From the NCBI GenBank assembly GCA_017979445.1, contig CM030706.1, positions 20,477,884 to 20,541,883 on the forward strand: DNA of 64,000 nt, read 5' to 3'. The translations under genes were made by a program, and so were the position numbers. The DNA comes from Akebia trifoliata. Lineage: Eukaryota; Streptophyta; Magnoliopsida; Ranunculales; Lardizabalaceae. Shown here piece after piece: positions 34,381 through 46,718 of this stretch (positions are counted from its first letter, which is position 1; the number at the start of each line of letters is the position of its first letter). The notes under the pieces are model-generated. The model searched no databases. It saw nothing but the letters and a program-made list of their open reading frames with translations, and had not been told where the DNA came from.

Positions 34381-34667
34381 TGTCGACACCCCATTTTTGC
34401 ATCCGCTTGACTTGACAATCCGTCAATCGGTTGTTCTGGATTCTAAATGATGAGCACAAGTACGTATGCTTAGGTTTCTACACATTTGGATAGCTTTGAG
34501 ACCTCACTAAGCTAAGAAAATACAACCTTGAAACTTAGAAATAATCACATTGGGACTGAAAGAAACCTCATGCCAAAATTCATAAAAATCTACAAAAATT
34601 ACCAAAATGATGAAAATACCTCTAATGAATTTTGGACCTCTGAAAAGTCTTGAAAGCACCTTATTTG
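34381..34667 (+). repeat. Element D 3' LTR, truncated
   Basis: Matches the first part of the 5' LTR (24969 onward) with an internal deletion of ~150 bp after GATGAGC. Ends near GAAAGCACCTT, where sequence of G begins. The rest of the 3' LTR is lost. Confidence 0.8.
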
Positions 34668-34677
34668 CCTTGCACCT

Positions 34678-35133
34678 ATGCCTCAAACCTTCCAGTTTGG
34701 TCAAAACCCACAGTTCGCCCAGAACCATCAAACCAAACAGTGCAAACCCAACTGGATCCCTCGAGTCTTCACTCGCCTACCTATGACTCTATTAGAACTA
34801 CTCCCAACACTACTCAAGGGAGAATATCTAATCAAGAGGCAATCAAACCCAAAGGCGATTAAGGGACCAGGGTACAATCCCAACCAGTTCTACGAATTTC
34901 ATATGGATGCACTGGGATATGCCACAGACCAATGTTGGCAACTCAAGTACCAAGTTCAGACTAATCGTCAGGAAAACGATCATCTTAGATGGTTTGACAG
35001 TCCAAGTACCTTAATAGAATATCAACCAGAACCCCTTACCGATACACAATGGGTGAGGCATTGGACCCTTTGTGAACTCCATAGAGAGGGATGGACCAAA
35101 CTTCGACCCTTCAGTTCTGATAACACCTATTGA
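34678..35133 (+). pseudogene. Element G gag C-terminal part
   Basis: 151-residue open stretch. RVFTRLPMTLLELLPTLLKG and YNPNQFYEFHMDALGYATDQ then CWQLKYQVQ match the proline-rich hinge and knuckle region of Tat/Ogre gag (H, G, T/D, CW pattern). The first Cys of the knuckle is Tyr here. No start of gag is present: the upstream join is to the D LTR. Confidence 0.7.
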
Positions 35134-36030
35134 CTCAAAAATCAAAGTTAACTTGATGAAGGAATCAACGTCCTCAAGCATCATGCTTTACCATAAGATA
35201 CAACCAATCAATCATTACCCCAACTTCCAGTCAGAATGGCAAATCTCACTATTCACTATAACTCCCAAACTTTGAATCTTTCACGACTATCACTCAGCAT
35301 AACCTACACATTACCAACTTCAAGTTCCTTTTTTCGACTACCTCTCAGTATACCTTGCACCATGCTAACTTCAGGCTCTACCTCTCGCCACCTTTTATCA
35401 TACCTGACACCGCACCAACTTCTCAACATTTAAGTTTTTCCTCCAGGCTACCTCTCATCATATCTTATATTAACCCACAAATCCCTAACATCACCACATC
35501 GATCATCAAGCCCAATCTACCACCTCTTATCCTTCATCTAAATCTAGATCCTCAATCCATGATCATCATATCCCCTAAACCCTTCCCATACCGTTCAAAT
35601 CAAATCGTCCAATAGAGTTATGAGACATTGATTGTTACATCGACAGGGAATGACAAGTCAAAGGAGGATATGGTCATGAACATTAGTTATATAACCAGAT
35701 CAGGAAGGTGGTACAAAGTGCCAGAAAAGAAGTAGAAGAAGCAGATAGAGAAAGAAGAAAGAAGAAAGAAGAAGGAAAAAAGGAAAATAAAAACTTGTGG
35801 AAGACGAACAAATACCACAAAAAAGGTTAGAGATAAAGAAGACTCGAGTGACTGACAAAGAAGCAACAGACCTCCTCAAACTCAATTAGAAGAGTGAGTA
35901 CAACATAGTAGAGTAATTGAACTGGATGCCAGCTCAGATTAGTATATTGGACCTACTATTAAATTCAGAGCACCATCAGGAAATATTATTCGAAGTCCTT
36001 AATAGTGCACATGTACCCGAGACCACCTCG
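35134..36030 (+). other. Element G gag-protease linker, decayed
   Basis: Low-complexity Thr/Pro/Ser-rich linker (35230-35620) and Lys/Glu-rich part (35700-35850). Around 35680-35720 ITRSGRWYKVPEK resembles the TRGGRIFKP motif preceding the protease in J. Many stops. Confidence 0.5.
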
Positions 36031-36600
36031 TTAGAAGAGTTGGAAAAGACAATAGGATAGATCATCACCCCTAATCAGATCATCTTCACAGAAGATCAAA
36101 TTATAAATGGAGGACACAATCATATTAAGTCACTACACATTTAAGTAATATGCAAGGGCATGATGGTAACAAGGGTGTTGATTGACAATGGCTCAACTTT
36201 AAATGTGTGTCCTTTACAAATCATGCATAAGCTAAATGCAGATCTATCTCACATTAGGCCAACTAGGAGGATAGTTAGAGCTTTTGACAATAGAAAAATT
36301 GAGTCACTAAGGGAACTGGATCTCCCAGTTACCATTGGTTTATGCACATTTGAAGTGATGTTTGAGATCTTAGACATACCTTTGACATTCAATCTCCTCC
36401 TAGGAAGACCATGAATTCATATCGCTGGAGTAGTTCCTTCTTCCCTACATCAATGGGTCAAATTCATTATGGGACAGAGGATGATCTCCATCATCGCAGA
36501 GAATCTCATAACCGTTCATCGATCGCAAAATGTACCTTTTATTGATGTGGAAATGATTGGGGATAAAAAGGGATATCATGCCTTCTAGTTCACATCTGTC
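36031..36600 (+). pseudogene. Element G aspartic protease
   Basis: Retropepsin-like: active site VTRVLIDNGSTLNVCPLQ (about 36165-36218), then FEVMFEILDIPLTFNLLLG and GVVPSSLHQWVKF. The active-site Asp is retained. The ORF 36160-36414 ends at a TGA exactly where RPW is expected in relatives. The domain resembles J (62000-62270). Confidence 0.78.
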
Positions 36601-37190
36601 AACCACATCCCAAGGGGAAATGAGAAGACAAAGGTAGAATTATCGAAAACAAATTTAATGATCGGGAGAGTAATGAAGAAGGTGGGGTACCATCCGAAAC
36701 AAGGGCTAAGACCTAAAAGAAAAGGCAAGGCCACTATGATCAACGCCCAAAAGCACATTCCCTACTTTGGTCTCAGGTTTAAGCCTATGAAGAAGGACAT
36801 CTCCGATATGAATGATAAAAAAAGGGAGCTTCGACTTGCGCAGAAGTAAAATCAAGAACCTAATGTATGAAACTTGGCTAAAATACCACATATCAGCATC
36901 AATTTCCCACAATCGTAGAAAAGACCAGAGGATCTGTCAGAACCACCATCAACAAACCACATAAGGGAGCCAAGAGTTATAAGTATTGAGCCTATTCAAG
37001 TACAAGAAGACTCATTTGTTGAGTCCCCACATTCCTTTACAGATGGCATGGACATCTTGTTTGGAGGGAATTCCAAAGAGAGTCAAAAAGATGAAAGTGA
37101 GTCCGCCAAGGTGGAAGTCGCAATATGCAAAGAAAAAGAATCATTGTTCCCCTTCAAAATTGATTGGGGATCTATAACAATTCCACCCAC
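36601..37190 (+). pseudogene. Element G post-protease linker (G-patch-like)
   Basis: MKKVGYHPKQGLRPKRKGK then YFGLRFKPMKKD corresponds to the glycine-motif linker of J (FFPGMGLGRKQQGI; FGLGYKPTKEDW), with key Gly residues replaced. It is cut by the H LTR at 37190/37191. Confidence 0.6.
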
Positions 37191-37814
37191 TGTAGACAGC
37201 CCATTTTTGCACTCGCCTGTTTAATCAACTCATCAACCCGATTGCAATGGTTCCCAATGATGGATGATTATTCCAATGCTCTATTTTGTTACTATATGTA
37301 TTTCAAAAATTCAGATGAGGTATCTCGAATTAATAAAACTGTAGAAACCATGTTACGCTAGGAAAATATGACCCAAAAACATAGAAATCATCATCTTGCA
37401 GATAAAAAGAAGCTTTACGATAAAAATCACTAAAAATGACTAAATTATCAAAATACCCCCAACATCAAAGCATCCCTAGAGCCTACATTACGCTTAGACA
37501 AATCCTTTCAAACACATAAAACAACAAATCAAAATCTAATAAATCATTTCGTCCATTTTCACAAAATTCGACAAAATTATGAAAATGCCCACGACCATTT
37601 CGCACAAAAAATTTCATAAATGACACAAACTAATATTCCCATTGAATCCCTTACAAAAAATCAATTCCAAAACATCCTAGAACATCAAAAACTGACTTAA
37701 AACGTAAAAAATCCTTTTCGAGGATGAAACGGTAATTTTACAATTTTAATAATTAAAAATTTTAAAATTAATAATTAAAACATTGATTAATATAAAGTGA
37801 AATCCTAATTAAAA

Positions 37815-38030
37815 TTAAAGTCAATCAAGTAAGACTAAAGTAAAGATCTTAAAGTCAATCAAGTAAAACTAAAGTCAATCTTAAAGTCAATCAAGTAAGA
37901 CTAAAGTCAAGATATTAAAGTCAATCAAGTAAGACTAAAGTCAAAATCTTAAAGTCAATCAAGTAAGACTAAAAATAAAATCTTAAAGTCAATCAAGTGA
38001 AACTATAAGTCAAAATCTTAATAGAATTGT
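37815..38030 (+). repeat. ~33-bp tandem repeat in H LTR
   Basis: Reiterated AAAGTCAATCAAGTAAGACT plus AAAGTCAAGATCTT. Shorter versions occur in the J LTR (54560-54680) and, inverted, in the A LTRs (3930-4040; 14890-15000). Confidence 0.7.
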
Positions 38031-38197
38031 AATTAAATAATAACTCTATTTAAAACAGTCATAATTAAATAATAATTCTATTTAAAATAATTCTAATTAA
38101 AATATTACTATACCTAAAATAATTATAATTAAACAATAACTCTTTTTAAAAGAATTATAATTAAACACTAACTCTAACTAAACAAACACTTAAAAAA

Positions 38198-38210
38198 TCT
38201 ATAAATAAGG
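38198..38210 (+). promoter_or_regulatory. TATA box in H LTR
   Basis: TCTATAAATAAGG, same context as TCTATAAATAGAGG in J (54883) and the inverted A boxes. Confidence 0.6.
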
Positions 38211-38799
38211 GTCCTTACAACCTATTTTCGTATCAAAAAATAAACCTTATAGAAAGTAGGTCAAAAAGCTTCCCTAGCTTCTCATAAACCTTGATTTTGA
38301 AGTTCCAACTCCTACCTAATATTTATACCCCAACTTTAGCTCAGAAAACACCTAGAAACCCTTAAAAAATACCCCATAAATCTATTAAAAAAATTAGAAA
38401 CATTCAGAAGGAGATACTTTATTTTGGAGATCCGAAACGAATTTGGTGACAGAATAAAATGAGGAGTATTATACGAAGAATTATTCCATCAGATCTGAGG
38501 GAACAAGATCATTGTCTTCTTAAAGGTAAAGATTTAATTTTTTTTATTGATTAGGTCTTTTAGCAATGTAATTCTATTTGAGAATTAGTAAAAACGGACG
38601 TTTGTCGGACGGATTGGTGCCTAACACCTTCCAACCGCGCAATGTGAACTCTGAACTCAGTTATTTTTTAAGTAAATTAGTTGATTTTATCCATTTAGAG
38701 TCGATGTTCGGATCCTAGACCTCAATAACTAGGTGACGACTCCCAAACCTCAAAGGTCAAAAGCGGATCCGCGCACCCGTCGGATTGAGGGCACTTTCA

Positions 38800-38819
38800 G
38801 TGGCGACTCCGCTGGGGAC
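38800..38819 (+). promoter_or_regulatory. Element H primer-binding site
   Basis: GTGGCGACTCCGCTGGGGAC immediately after the LTR; the best-preserved copy in the window. Confidence 0.82.
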
Positions 38820-39165
38820 TATTGAGGATCAAACTTGAAAAATCCCAAGTATGGGAGGATTGCTAAAACGACCTAGAATTTTTTTAGTTTTAGTTATATG
38901 TTTATTCGTTTATTTTTATATTTTTTTAGTTCAATTGTTGATCATGTGGTTGGACTATAGATATTCTGCTTTGGCATATTATTTTTCCTATGGCTCAATC
39001 GAGAGTCGCGTAGGGTGACTCTAAATAAGGCAAGATCTCAAGGGGATGGTTTTATTGAGGATAAGATAATGATTGATGGACTATGATTTTTACGTATGTA
39101 TATGTATGTATATATATATACTTTAGGTGTGTGTGTTAGATCTGTTGTTCGACGATGTTTTTTTA

Positions 39166-39179
39166 GAATATATATATAT

Positions 39180-39229
<50 letters not shown>
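39166..39229 (+). repeat. TA microsatellite in H leader
   Basis: Around 30 TA dinucleotides with one phase break. The J leader has poly-T/A tracts in the same area (55810-55870) but no TA run. Confidence 0.85.
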
Positions 39230-39232
<3 letters not shown>

Positions 39233-40582
39233 TTCATTTATGTTTTTTTATTGCTTATTTAATTATTTTTTTTATGTGTTCAATTTTATGTTTTAGTAAG
39301 CAAAGTGTGTTGTCCTTTGACAGTAAGGAAAAAACGAAAAAAAAAGAAGAGATTTTAGCATCCTGTTAGCAACAACGTGTTGTTTGGGTTGGTGTGCCAT
39401 GAGTAATGTCATATTTTCAATTTTCACACCCTCTTAACAGCAACGTATGATGGTATGAGTGGTGTATTATGGATAAAATTTGTTTTCTTTTCTTATTTCC
39501 ACACCATCTTCCCAAACGATTTAGACCCAAGTTCATCGTCTTCATCAGGTTGGAGAGCCAACTCAATCTAATCAGTCTCGATCCATAAATCTGATCGATT
39601 CAAGATTTGAAACAAAATATCTAGATCTTGATCAAAGAAAAGTTTTCTTTTAGAAGCTCACATCGGTAACGAACAAAATCTAATTTTTTTTTTTTTCGAA
39701 CTTGAATCAAGAACTACTATATTTCATTTTTAATCGAACCTGTAACATGGGAAACCTCGTGATCATTAGATCAACCATGGATGAAGCCGTGGCTAGTAGA
39801 GTTTGTGGAGACTGTTTCCACTTCAATCTCGAGCTTTAACGGGTCGTTAATGGCAGCGGTTTAATGTTATTTTTTTGAATCCGATTTTGAAATCACGAGA
39901 GAAGGATACCCCAGCAGATTGCAATTGAGTTTTCTCTCCTTTTCCCTCTTCTAGTAGTTAAATTTTTCTTGAAATCTCCAGTTGCAGTCAAAATTCACCG
40001 TTACACTTTGGGTTCTTGCCTCAGTTGTAGTAGGTTTTGGAAATTATTCTTCAGTTTTAAGGGCCGTTTGATTCGGTAAAACACGAGCTTGAGTTTTAAT
40101 TTGTTTATCTGAGCAGTCTTTCGAGATTTCAGATCTTTCAATATGAAAGATTGGGAGAAAATTAGGGATTATGGTGGAATCAAATATCTGAGATCAGTTT
40201 TGTGAGTCCTTTTTACCTATAATATGAAAACATGGATGTTTTGAGCCAATTGGAGTAAAGTTTTGAGCCAATTAATTTAATCCATATCGATGAGATTGAT
40301 AATTATATGGGGCAACCGGGTTTTTTTTTACCTATAATATGAAAACATGGATATTTGGCAAGTACGGCAAAAATAAAAGGACTAACTAACAGCCCCCTCT
40401 ATGATTAAATAGAGAACGATTCTGGATTCTTTGTGAGTTGTTATTAACACACCAATTGTTTTAATGTCATCTTAATTATAGTAATTATTTAATGATTTAC
40501 ATGAAAATTGGGGTGACACTAGTAAAAGATGGTATGTCAATAACGATCCACTTGTTGGTTAAATTTTTATTAGGATTTTGTG

Positions 40583-40613
<31 letters not shown>

Positions 40614-40968
40614 TGGGGTTATTTGATTTTAAAATCTCCATCCTAATGACTATGCATTTATCCTCAATTCAATATGCTTTAAAATTCTGAATTATTTTGG
40701 GCCATCCAAAATAACCCTTGATTGGAACACATAAAGAAATATTTTGGATTAAATGCTTGCTTCTAACATTGATATATGTTTGATGTGCTTATCTTTAATT
40801 ATGTGATTGGAATGGTGTTTGTTTTGATTAAATATTCATGTGATTCATGTTATAATGATTAGTTTAATTGGACCCATGGGCCCATTTGTTTGGAAAAGGC
40901 CCCGGGCACACCCCACCCTGTTTTGCACACATCACATGCACGTTTACTATTTTGCACACTCTCATGTC

Positions 40969-41290
40969 CCAATATAACCAACGTGGCACTAGTGCATGGC
41001 CCGGTCTCTTCGGAGATGCGACGTCATTCATGAAAACCACAACTCCAGTCACGTACCTTAGGGTATATCAAAATGGGGCATTAGTACCGTTTGATCAGGT
41101 GATTCTGAAAGGTATATCGATGCACCCATGCTAGAGCAACCTAAGCCTTTGACTTATTGTAAGCTGCACAGTCACATGTCCCGTTTGCCAACGTAGTACT
41201 AGTACGTGGTTGATCCCCTTGTGGGATGTCAAACCATTTATGAAAGCTACAACTCTTGACTCGTACCCATAGGTATATCAAAGATAATAT
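40969..41290 (+). repeat. Leader module, two tandem copies in H
   Basis: First copy reads CCAACGTGGCACTAGTGCAT to CTTAGGGTATATCAAAATGG; the second, diverged copy reads CCAACGTAGTACTAGTACGT to CCCATAGGTATATCAAAG. The first keeps the sense frame WPGLFGDATSFMK and TYLRVYQ. Confidence 0.72.
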
Positions 41291-42149
41291 AAGTACATCA
41301 GTTGCACTTCTTGATCAAAACCAGTGCCTAAGAGAGATCCTGCTCTGATATACTACGGTACTAGGAGGATAGTGTACGTCTATTCTAGAAAAGAGGTGAT
41401 TTAAGAGTACTTTTGCTAAAGCATCGCGCGCCACCTCTGATTTGGGGATTAAACTGACTGCTTTTGGCTTTAGAGAAGTGAGTTGAAGTTTTAGATTTAT
41501 CACATATACGGTATATCAGACCAAGTCACCACGTACCATCTAATTAAGTACGCTCGAGAGGTATATAGGTGTACTTGAGCAAGGGTGGCCACATAAAAAT
41601 GCATTGCACATAGTAAGCTTAGAGTCTAGAAACCTCCCCTGTAGGTCACGACTCGAACTTATCATGAGTATTCCCGGGTTGTTTATTGAATGATGAATGT
41701 ATGTGAATGATGAATGTATGCGAATGATGAGATCAAAATGTATGTATGAGATCAAAATGTTTTGTTGTCCTCAATGATTAAGGTTTTGTTTTACCTGATT
41801 AAAATGGGTGCACCGACCCAATAAAGAATCCATTTATTGCAATAATCCATAATAACCTAGTACATCTCGACCCAACAATCATGATGGGCCGGCCATTTAA
41901 ATCAAAATAGAAATCAAATTATTTTCTAAATTTGGGTTTCAACCTATTTTCAAAGAAGAAAATTGATTTACAAAAGAAAAATATTTTTCAGAAAAAAATA
42001 TTTTCTAAAAGAAGTATTCTCTAGAAAAAATATTTTCCAAGAAAAAGTATTTTTCATAAAATATTTTTCATAAGAACAGGATTTTTCAAAAGAAAAGTGA
42101 TTTTACATGGACCTTGGAAGTGTACTAAAATACCCTTTTATGTCGAACT

Positions 42150-42683
42150 AGGGTACTAACCACAGGTGATAACCCAATTGATCAGTTAGTCAAAACAACC
42201 ATTATAGGGATGCACCCTGTAGAGAAGATCAATTTGGAGAGATTCATGTTGAGGAGTACTCTTTACTTTCATGAGCTTGAAATAGACTGGAACCTGTTAC
42301 GCGCTATGGCTAAGCGTTGGAACCCCTACCTTCACATATTCCATATTAGACATATGCATTTGTGCCCCACTCACTAGGATTATTGTGACATGATGGGGAT
42401 ATCTACTTCAGGCCCTCATTGAAGATAGGATATTCTGGTGCCCTCGCCACAGGACTGAACATTTCCAAGGAAGAAGCCAAGGCCCTAGTCCATAAAGGAA
42501 GATTAGACTTAATACCTTTACTGGACCCTTATCACTCCCGCAGTCATCCCGTCAATGTAAAATCCGAAGCCTGGCGAGCCACTAGAGATTATCGTTTATG
42601 CTTAGGAATCTTAGTCCAATACATATTGACCTCCAACAGTGATGGCCAAAATATCCCTGAGTCATTCATCGATATAGCCTTTC
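42150..42683 (+). pseudogene. Element H DUF7745-like ORF, 5' part
   Basis: Homologous to J from residue ~5. Reads NPIDQLVKTTIIGMHPVEKI, YFHELEIDWNLLRAMAKRWN and LCPTH then TAG (42375-42377) where J has GAG. The 42419-42706 ORF continues with GLNISKEEAKALVHKGRLDL and RATRDYRLCLGILVQYI. J's ATG is absent (TAC at the matching place). At 42684 homology stops because of insertion K and resumes at 45852. Confidence 0.78.
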
Positions 42684-45600
42684 TATGGCACCCCGCCGAA
42701 CACTAACACAAATCCCCATGTCAGATCTCGAGGTATTATGTAACACCTCGAAATTTCGGCATGGTCTCCTCTGTTTATGTTAGCATTCCAAGGCGTTCAA
42801 CCTGCACCTGATAACCGACATACAATCCTGCATACATATATAAAATATAATACTAACGGAAGCTTATATACGTCTAATAACATACGAAAGATCAGAGTGC
42901 GGAAGAATAACTAGAATACAGGATTATACAAAATTTCTCACTCTAACAGAAATCCTAACACTCAAGACAGAATCTATAAAACTATTTGAGGGAATTGACA
43001 CCACTAGGGGGTAATAACCCCAATACTCACCAAGTGACGAACTCTGGCTGTCTATCTGACCCATCAGATGATTCTCACTCGTGCTCTATATCTGCCTCGT
43101 CAAACTTCGGATCTGAAACTAAAAAAATTGAGAAAGAAAGGGTGAGTAACAATGGTTACCCAGTAAGGAAGCAACAATTTCTGCCAATAACCTCTCCTAA
43201 CATGAACGAATAAACATACTGAATCATTTTAAAATAAACAAAGTTTTACAGAAGAAAACTACGATTAACTGGTACATATAGCCAGGGATGAGCAACTAAA
43301 TATTTTAAAACTCACATTACATCGATCAGCAGTACTCACTATAACATTCTCTTTTTATACAAATCTAATTGATCAAATGGAAACAATAAACATGCATTTC
43401 ATTTTATATATCAAAATAAGCAACAGATACATAATACATGATGGTGGAGTATTAGAATTAGAGAGTTGGGATTCACAACTGGATCGCTCCCAGTCGGGAC
43501 AAGATTTTACAATTCCTTTCTGGCTTTTAGTTCCTGATTTTGTGGCCGGTCGCTGCCCTTACCACGTTTGGTTGACCATTTATCCGGCTCAGGTTGGCCG
43601 TTTGACGTGACCGTAAGCAATGGGTCTCTTTTCGATGTGTCAGAACGTTCGACTACTATAGATTGTTAGTGATCACTGACTAATCATCTTCGTCTATGAC
43701 TATCAGGCGTGCAAGTGATTCCCAAATATACAAACCATTCGTATACGACCACCTTTACATTACAAGTTCACTGGTAAAGATAGAGAGGAATAAACCCGGA
43801 TTCCAGTTGTGACTCCACTCTCATACGCGTCCCATACCACGTATGAGTTTGGTGGTCCCTACCGTACATCCCAGGATAGTACACCACTCCGGATGATATG
43901 ATGCACTATCCCTTCAGGCATTCACAAACTCTTTAACAGCTCACAAAATAGCTACTTATATATATTATTTTCATTTGAAAACAAAAGAGAAATTAACAAT
44001 ACAAGGTTGAGAATAGATATCCAGTTTCCTACCATGCAAGTGTGGCCACTCGGCCTAAAATAAATAACATAACAGAGCGCCTCGCGCTAACAGAAAGTAA
44101 ATAAACATGCAACCAGTAACATTATCCCTGGATATCCGTTCACCAACCTGCATACAACACAACAACGTAAAATGCAGACATCACCCCTCGAGTGTAACTC
44201 TGACATTTTACCGTTTCATACCCTTTTTCCCTTTTTTCGACTTTTACAGTTTTCAATCTCTTCATAAAATATCCATTTTCTGATATTCATCAACTCAATA
44301 TGAGTTTATTGAATATTAAATCACATTTTTCAACTATAGAATTTATTTCTATCAATAATATTGAAAAAAAATACAAATTTCATATCAAAACGGGATCCGA
44401 GCAGTGCACAAGACCCAATTTATGGCAATAACCCGTTAAAATACTCTACCCACGTATAATTTGTTAAAAATACAATTAAACATATCAAACATGCAATTTC
44501 TGGCGTGAATTTTGAAATAAACAAAGAATTCTATATTTCGGAAATACATCCAAATTTTTCCAATAAAATCCTAAATGCAATTTTCACAATCTATGATTAC
44601 TAATAGAAATTGAGAGTTCCTTACAATCACTAGGCGACGGAATTGAAGCACGTGCGCGGAAATCGAGGCGATTGGCGCGGTAATCGAGATGGACCGAACT
44701 TCGAAGCGACTGATTTTTGAAACTGGCTTGGTGGTTTCGAAGATCTCGATGTGCTCGTTTCTTCTCCCTTCTACGGCGAAAGACGGTTTGACCCCGAAAT
44801 CGATGAAAACCGAGGTCGAAGTTACGAAAATCTCCGTATAAAAATACGGCTGATTTTTGACTATACGGGGTGAAAAAGACGAGAAAACGAAAGGAACTTG
44901 GTTGGGTTATGTAGAGAATGAGACTACGGACGTTTCTCCCTTCTGCGTCGGAAAGCGATTTGACCCCGAAACGGACGAAATCCGAGGTCAAAGTTTCAAA
45001 ATTTTCGTATCCAAATACGGCTGATTTTTGACGATATCGGGTGAAATAGAAAGTGAAATGAAGATAGGTTGGGTGGGTTTTGTAGAGAACGAAGCTGCGG
45101 ACCTTTTTCTCTTCTGCGGCGATCGTCGAAAGTGGACCGTTTGCGAGAGATCTGAAGTGAAAAAATCGGAGGAAAAATAAATTTATTTTTTTTTCCTTTT
45201 TTTTTTTTCGCACTGTTTGGACGAGTGGGGAAGATGAGATTAAAAAAAAATTTAAATATTATTTATATAATATTTGGGACGAATTCGGTATTTCGCCTAT
45301 TGTTTTGATCGACGATAACTTGGTCATTCGGTCTCCAAAACTGACAAACGAATACTCTATTTCGCCTAATTTTTCATTTCGGATCTAATGGTATAGTCAA
45401 TTTTACAAATTATGTCTCCATAAAAAATTTACATTTTTAGCCTGACGTGACCCATAAACTTGATGTCGTTTTCGTTTTTGGCGATAATTCAACTTCCTGA
45501 TCTCCAAAAATGACAAATAAATAGTCTATGTTGAATAATTTTTCGTTATGAAACCAATGGTATGATCGAATTTTAAAAATTATTACTCCAACAAAAAGTT

Positions 45601-45851
45601 ACTGTTTTAGCCTGGTCCGACCCGGTAATCGAGGATTTTGCAACTTTTATATTTGGACTCGCATTTGAGCGTGCTTACAGGCTAAACTATGTTTTTCGAT
45701 CATTTTGAATCTAATGGTGAGGTCAGATTCTATTAAAAATGATCAAAATAAGGTCCCACAGTTTTACCCTAAGTCCCACTTTCAAGATTTTCTTAAAATT
45801 CCACTATTTATTTTTTCCTCGAGATACGAATTAAAAATTCGGGGTTTTACA
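42684..45851. mobile_element. Insertion K in H: candidate solo LTR
   Basis: 3168-bp insertion splitting the DUF7745 ORF. CTTTC occurs at both edges (42679-42683 and 45852-45856), which could be a 5-bp target duplication. From 42739 to 45851 it runs TGTAACACCTCG ... GGGGTTTTACA, with complementary terminal words, as in large Ty3/gypsy (Tekay/Del-like) LTRs. The extra 55 bp at 42684-42738 is unexplained. No protein domain is visible; the 209-residue minus ORF at 44584-45213 covers a ~180-bp duplication and poly-A run. Orientation unknown. Confidence 0.55.
44757..45105. repeat. ~180-bp tandem duplication inside K
   Basis: Two diverged copies marked by TTTGACCCCGAAA, AAATACGGCTGATTTTTGAC and GGTTGGGT...TGTAGAGAA (about 44787 and 44960 starts). 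It explains the repetitive minus-strand ORF there. Confidence 0.75.
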
Positions 45852-46470
45852 CTTTCAACTCTCAAAGAAAGCCAACCCTGTACCTCTTATCTTAGCAAAA
45901 ACTTTCTCAAGTTTAAATGCCATAAAGAATGGTGAGAGAGAAAGCTTCAAAGGAAATCCTCACCTACTCTATATGTGGCCGTGTGACCGTCTTGTAGATG
46001 TTCCTTCAAACCTCGAGTATAGGCCAGAGCATTTTTCCAAAAGAAACCTGTTAGTGCGTCACAACTCAATCAAGGCTTGGAGTAAATGGTTAGACTCTCG
46101 CCTTGCCTGTCATATCGATTTGAAATGTCTTTGGTGAATGAATGACCCTCCTACTCTAGGAACTAAAGGATCCCATTATGTTCGTTTAATTGGACTAGAA
46201 GAAACATCTTTTTACCATCCTAATTTGATCCCAGAACAATATGAAGTACCTACAGAGTTCTCTTTGCCTCAACCCAAAACTTTCTTTCCTCCCGAGCTAT
46301 TGACGGAAAAATTAATACATCTTATTAGGAAGGCTTGGAACAAATGCACCTTAGGGTATCCAGATGGAGCAACAGAATTCAAAGAGCCAGTTATTAGAAC
46401 CAAGAGGATCAAGTCTGACAGCAATCCGGAAGACCATCAAGGCAAAGCCAAGCGTCCATGTAAAAAATAG
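45852..46470 (+). pseudogene. Element H DUF7745-like ORF, 3' part
   Basis: Continues the ORF after K: TYLSKNFLKFKCHKEW corresponds to the PLILAETFSGLDAIK region of J in a shifted frame, then WLDSRLACH (about 46090), a TGA at 46136-46138 where J reads Trp, and an open 110 residues (46138-46470) with GTKGSHYVRLIGLEETSFYH and LTEKLIHLIRKAWNKCTLGY. Ends TAG at the same place as J's stop region. Confidence 0.78.
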
Positions 46471-46718
46471 GTCAAGTCAAATTTGTTAAAAGATGTTTTA
46501 ATGAGAACGTTTCTTTATCAATCATTTTCAATAAAGTTATTTTTCTTTTGAATAAAAATTTATTTTCTTCTTGAATGTTCATTGCGTGAATGGCTTATTT
46601 GATAGATTGGTGCACAAACTTCAATAAAATAACACATTAAAATGTCATTAAGGGGTAATACTGAAATTGATTAAATCTATCCTTGATGGGGTCATATAGG
46701 ATTATCATTGCGCCTAAA
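46471..46718 (+). other. Element H ORF-gag spacer
   Basis: Aligned to J 59748-59970, with TTGGTGCACAAAC and GTCATATAGGATTATCATTG. Stops abruptly at the I LTR. Confidence 0.75.

Larger units (their letters stand above)
24969..34667 (+). mobile_element. Element D: Tat-type element, pol-deleted, 3' LTR truncated
   Basis: Plus-strand element with a 3.66 kb 5' LTR, degenerate PBS, leader, gag, a scrap of pre-RT sequence, non-coding tail with two repeat arrays, PPT, and only the first ~287 bp of the 3' LTR. Same family as B by LTR and leader. It lacks the DUF7745 ORF that B has and nearly all of pol. It interrupts F. Confidence 0.85.
34668..37190 (+). mobile_element. Element G: gag-protease-linker fragment
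   Basis: Plus-strand coding fragment between the truncated D LTR and the H LTR. Contains the gag end, protease and G-patch-like linker, but no LTR, RT or integrase. Related to J but more diverged, with Ogre/Tat-like gag knuckle features. Confidence 0.75.
37191..38799 (+). repeat. Element H 5' LTR (1.61 kb)
   Basis: Starts TGTAGACAGCCCATTTTTGC and ends GGGCACTTTCA. Contains about six ~33-bp units of AAAGTCAATCAAGTAAGACT (37815-38030), an AT-rich stretch (38035-38190), a TATA box, and the conserved CCTAACACCTTCCAACC box (about 38620). Confidence 0.85.
38820..42149 (+). other. Element H leader
   Basis: Homologous to the A (inverted) and J leaders. Contains a TA microsatellite (39166-39229), a poly-T tract (about 40582-40609), two leader modules (40969-41085, 41173-41290) and the TTTTCC/GAAAA block (41930-42110). 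Regions 39230-40560 and 41300-41920 hold no supported gene. Confidence 0.75.
37191..46718 (+). mobile_element. Element H: Tat-type element, same family as A and J
   Basis: Plus-strand element with 5' LTR, PBS, leader, DUF7745 ORF (split by K) and the following spacer; interrupted at 46718 by I. No gag, pol or 3' LTR is visible, because the far side of I is joined to J. Leader and ORF align with J throughout. Confidence 0.82.

Noticed and set aside
44584..45213. 209-residue minus-strand ORF as a gene
   Set aside because: It starts in a poly-A/T run and covers a ~180-bp tandem duplication in a putative LTR; no domain is recognisable.
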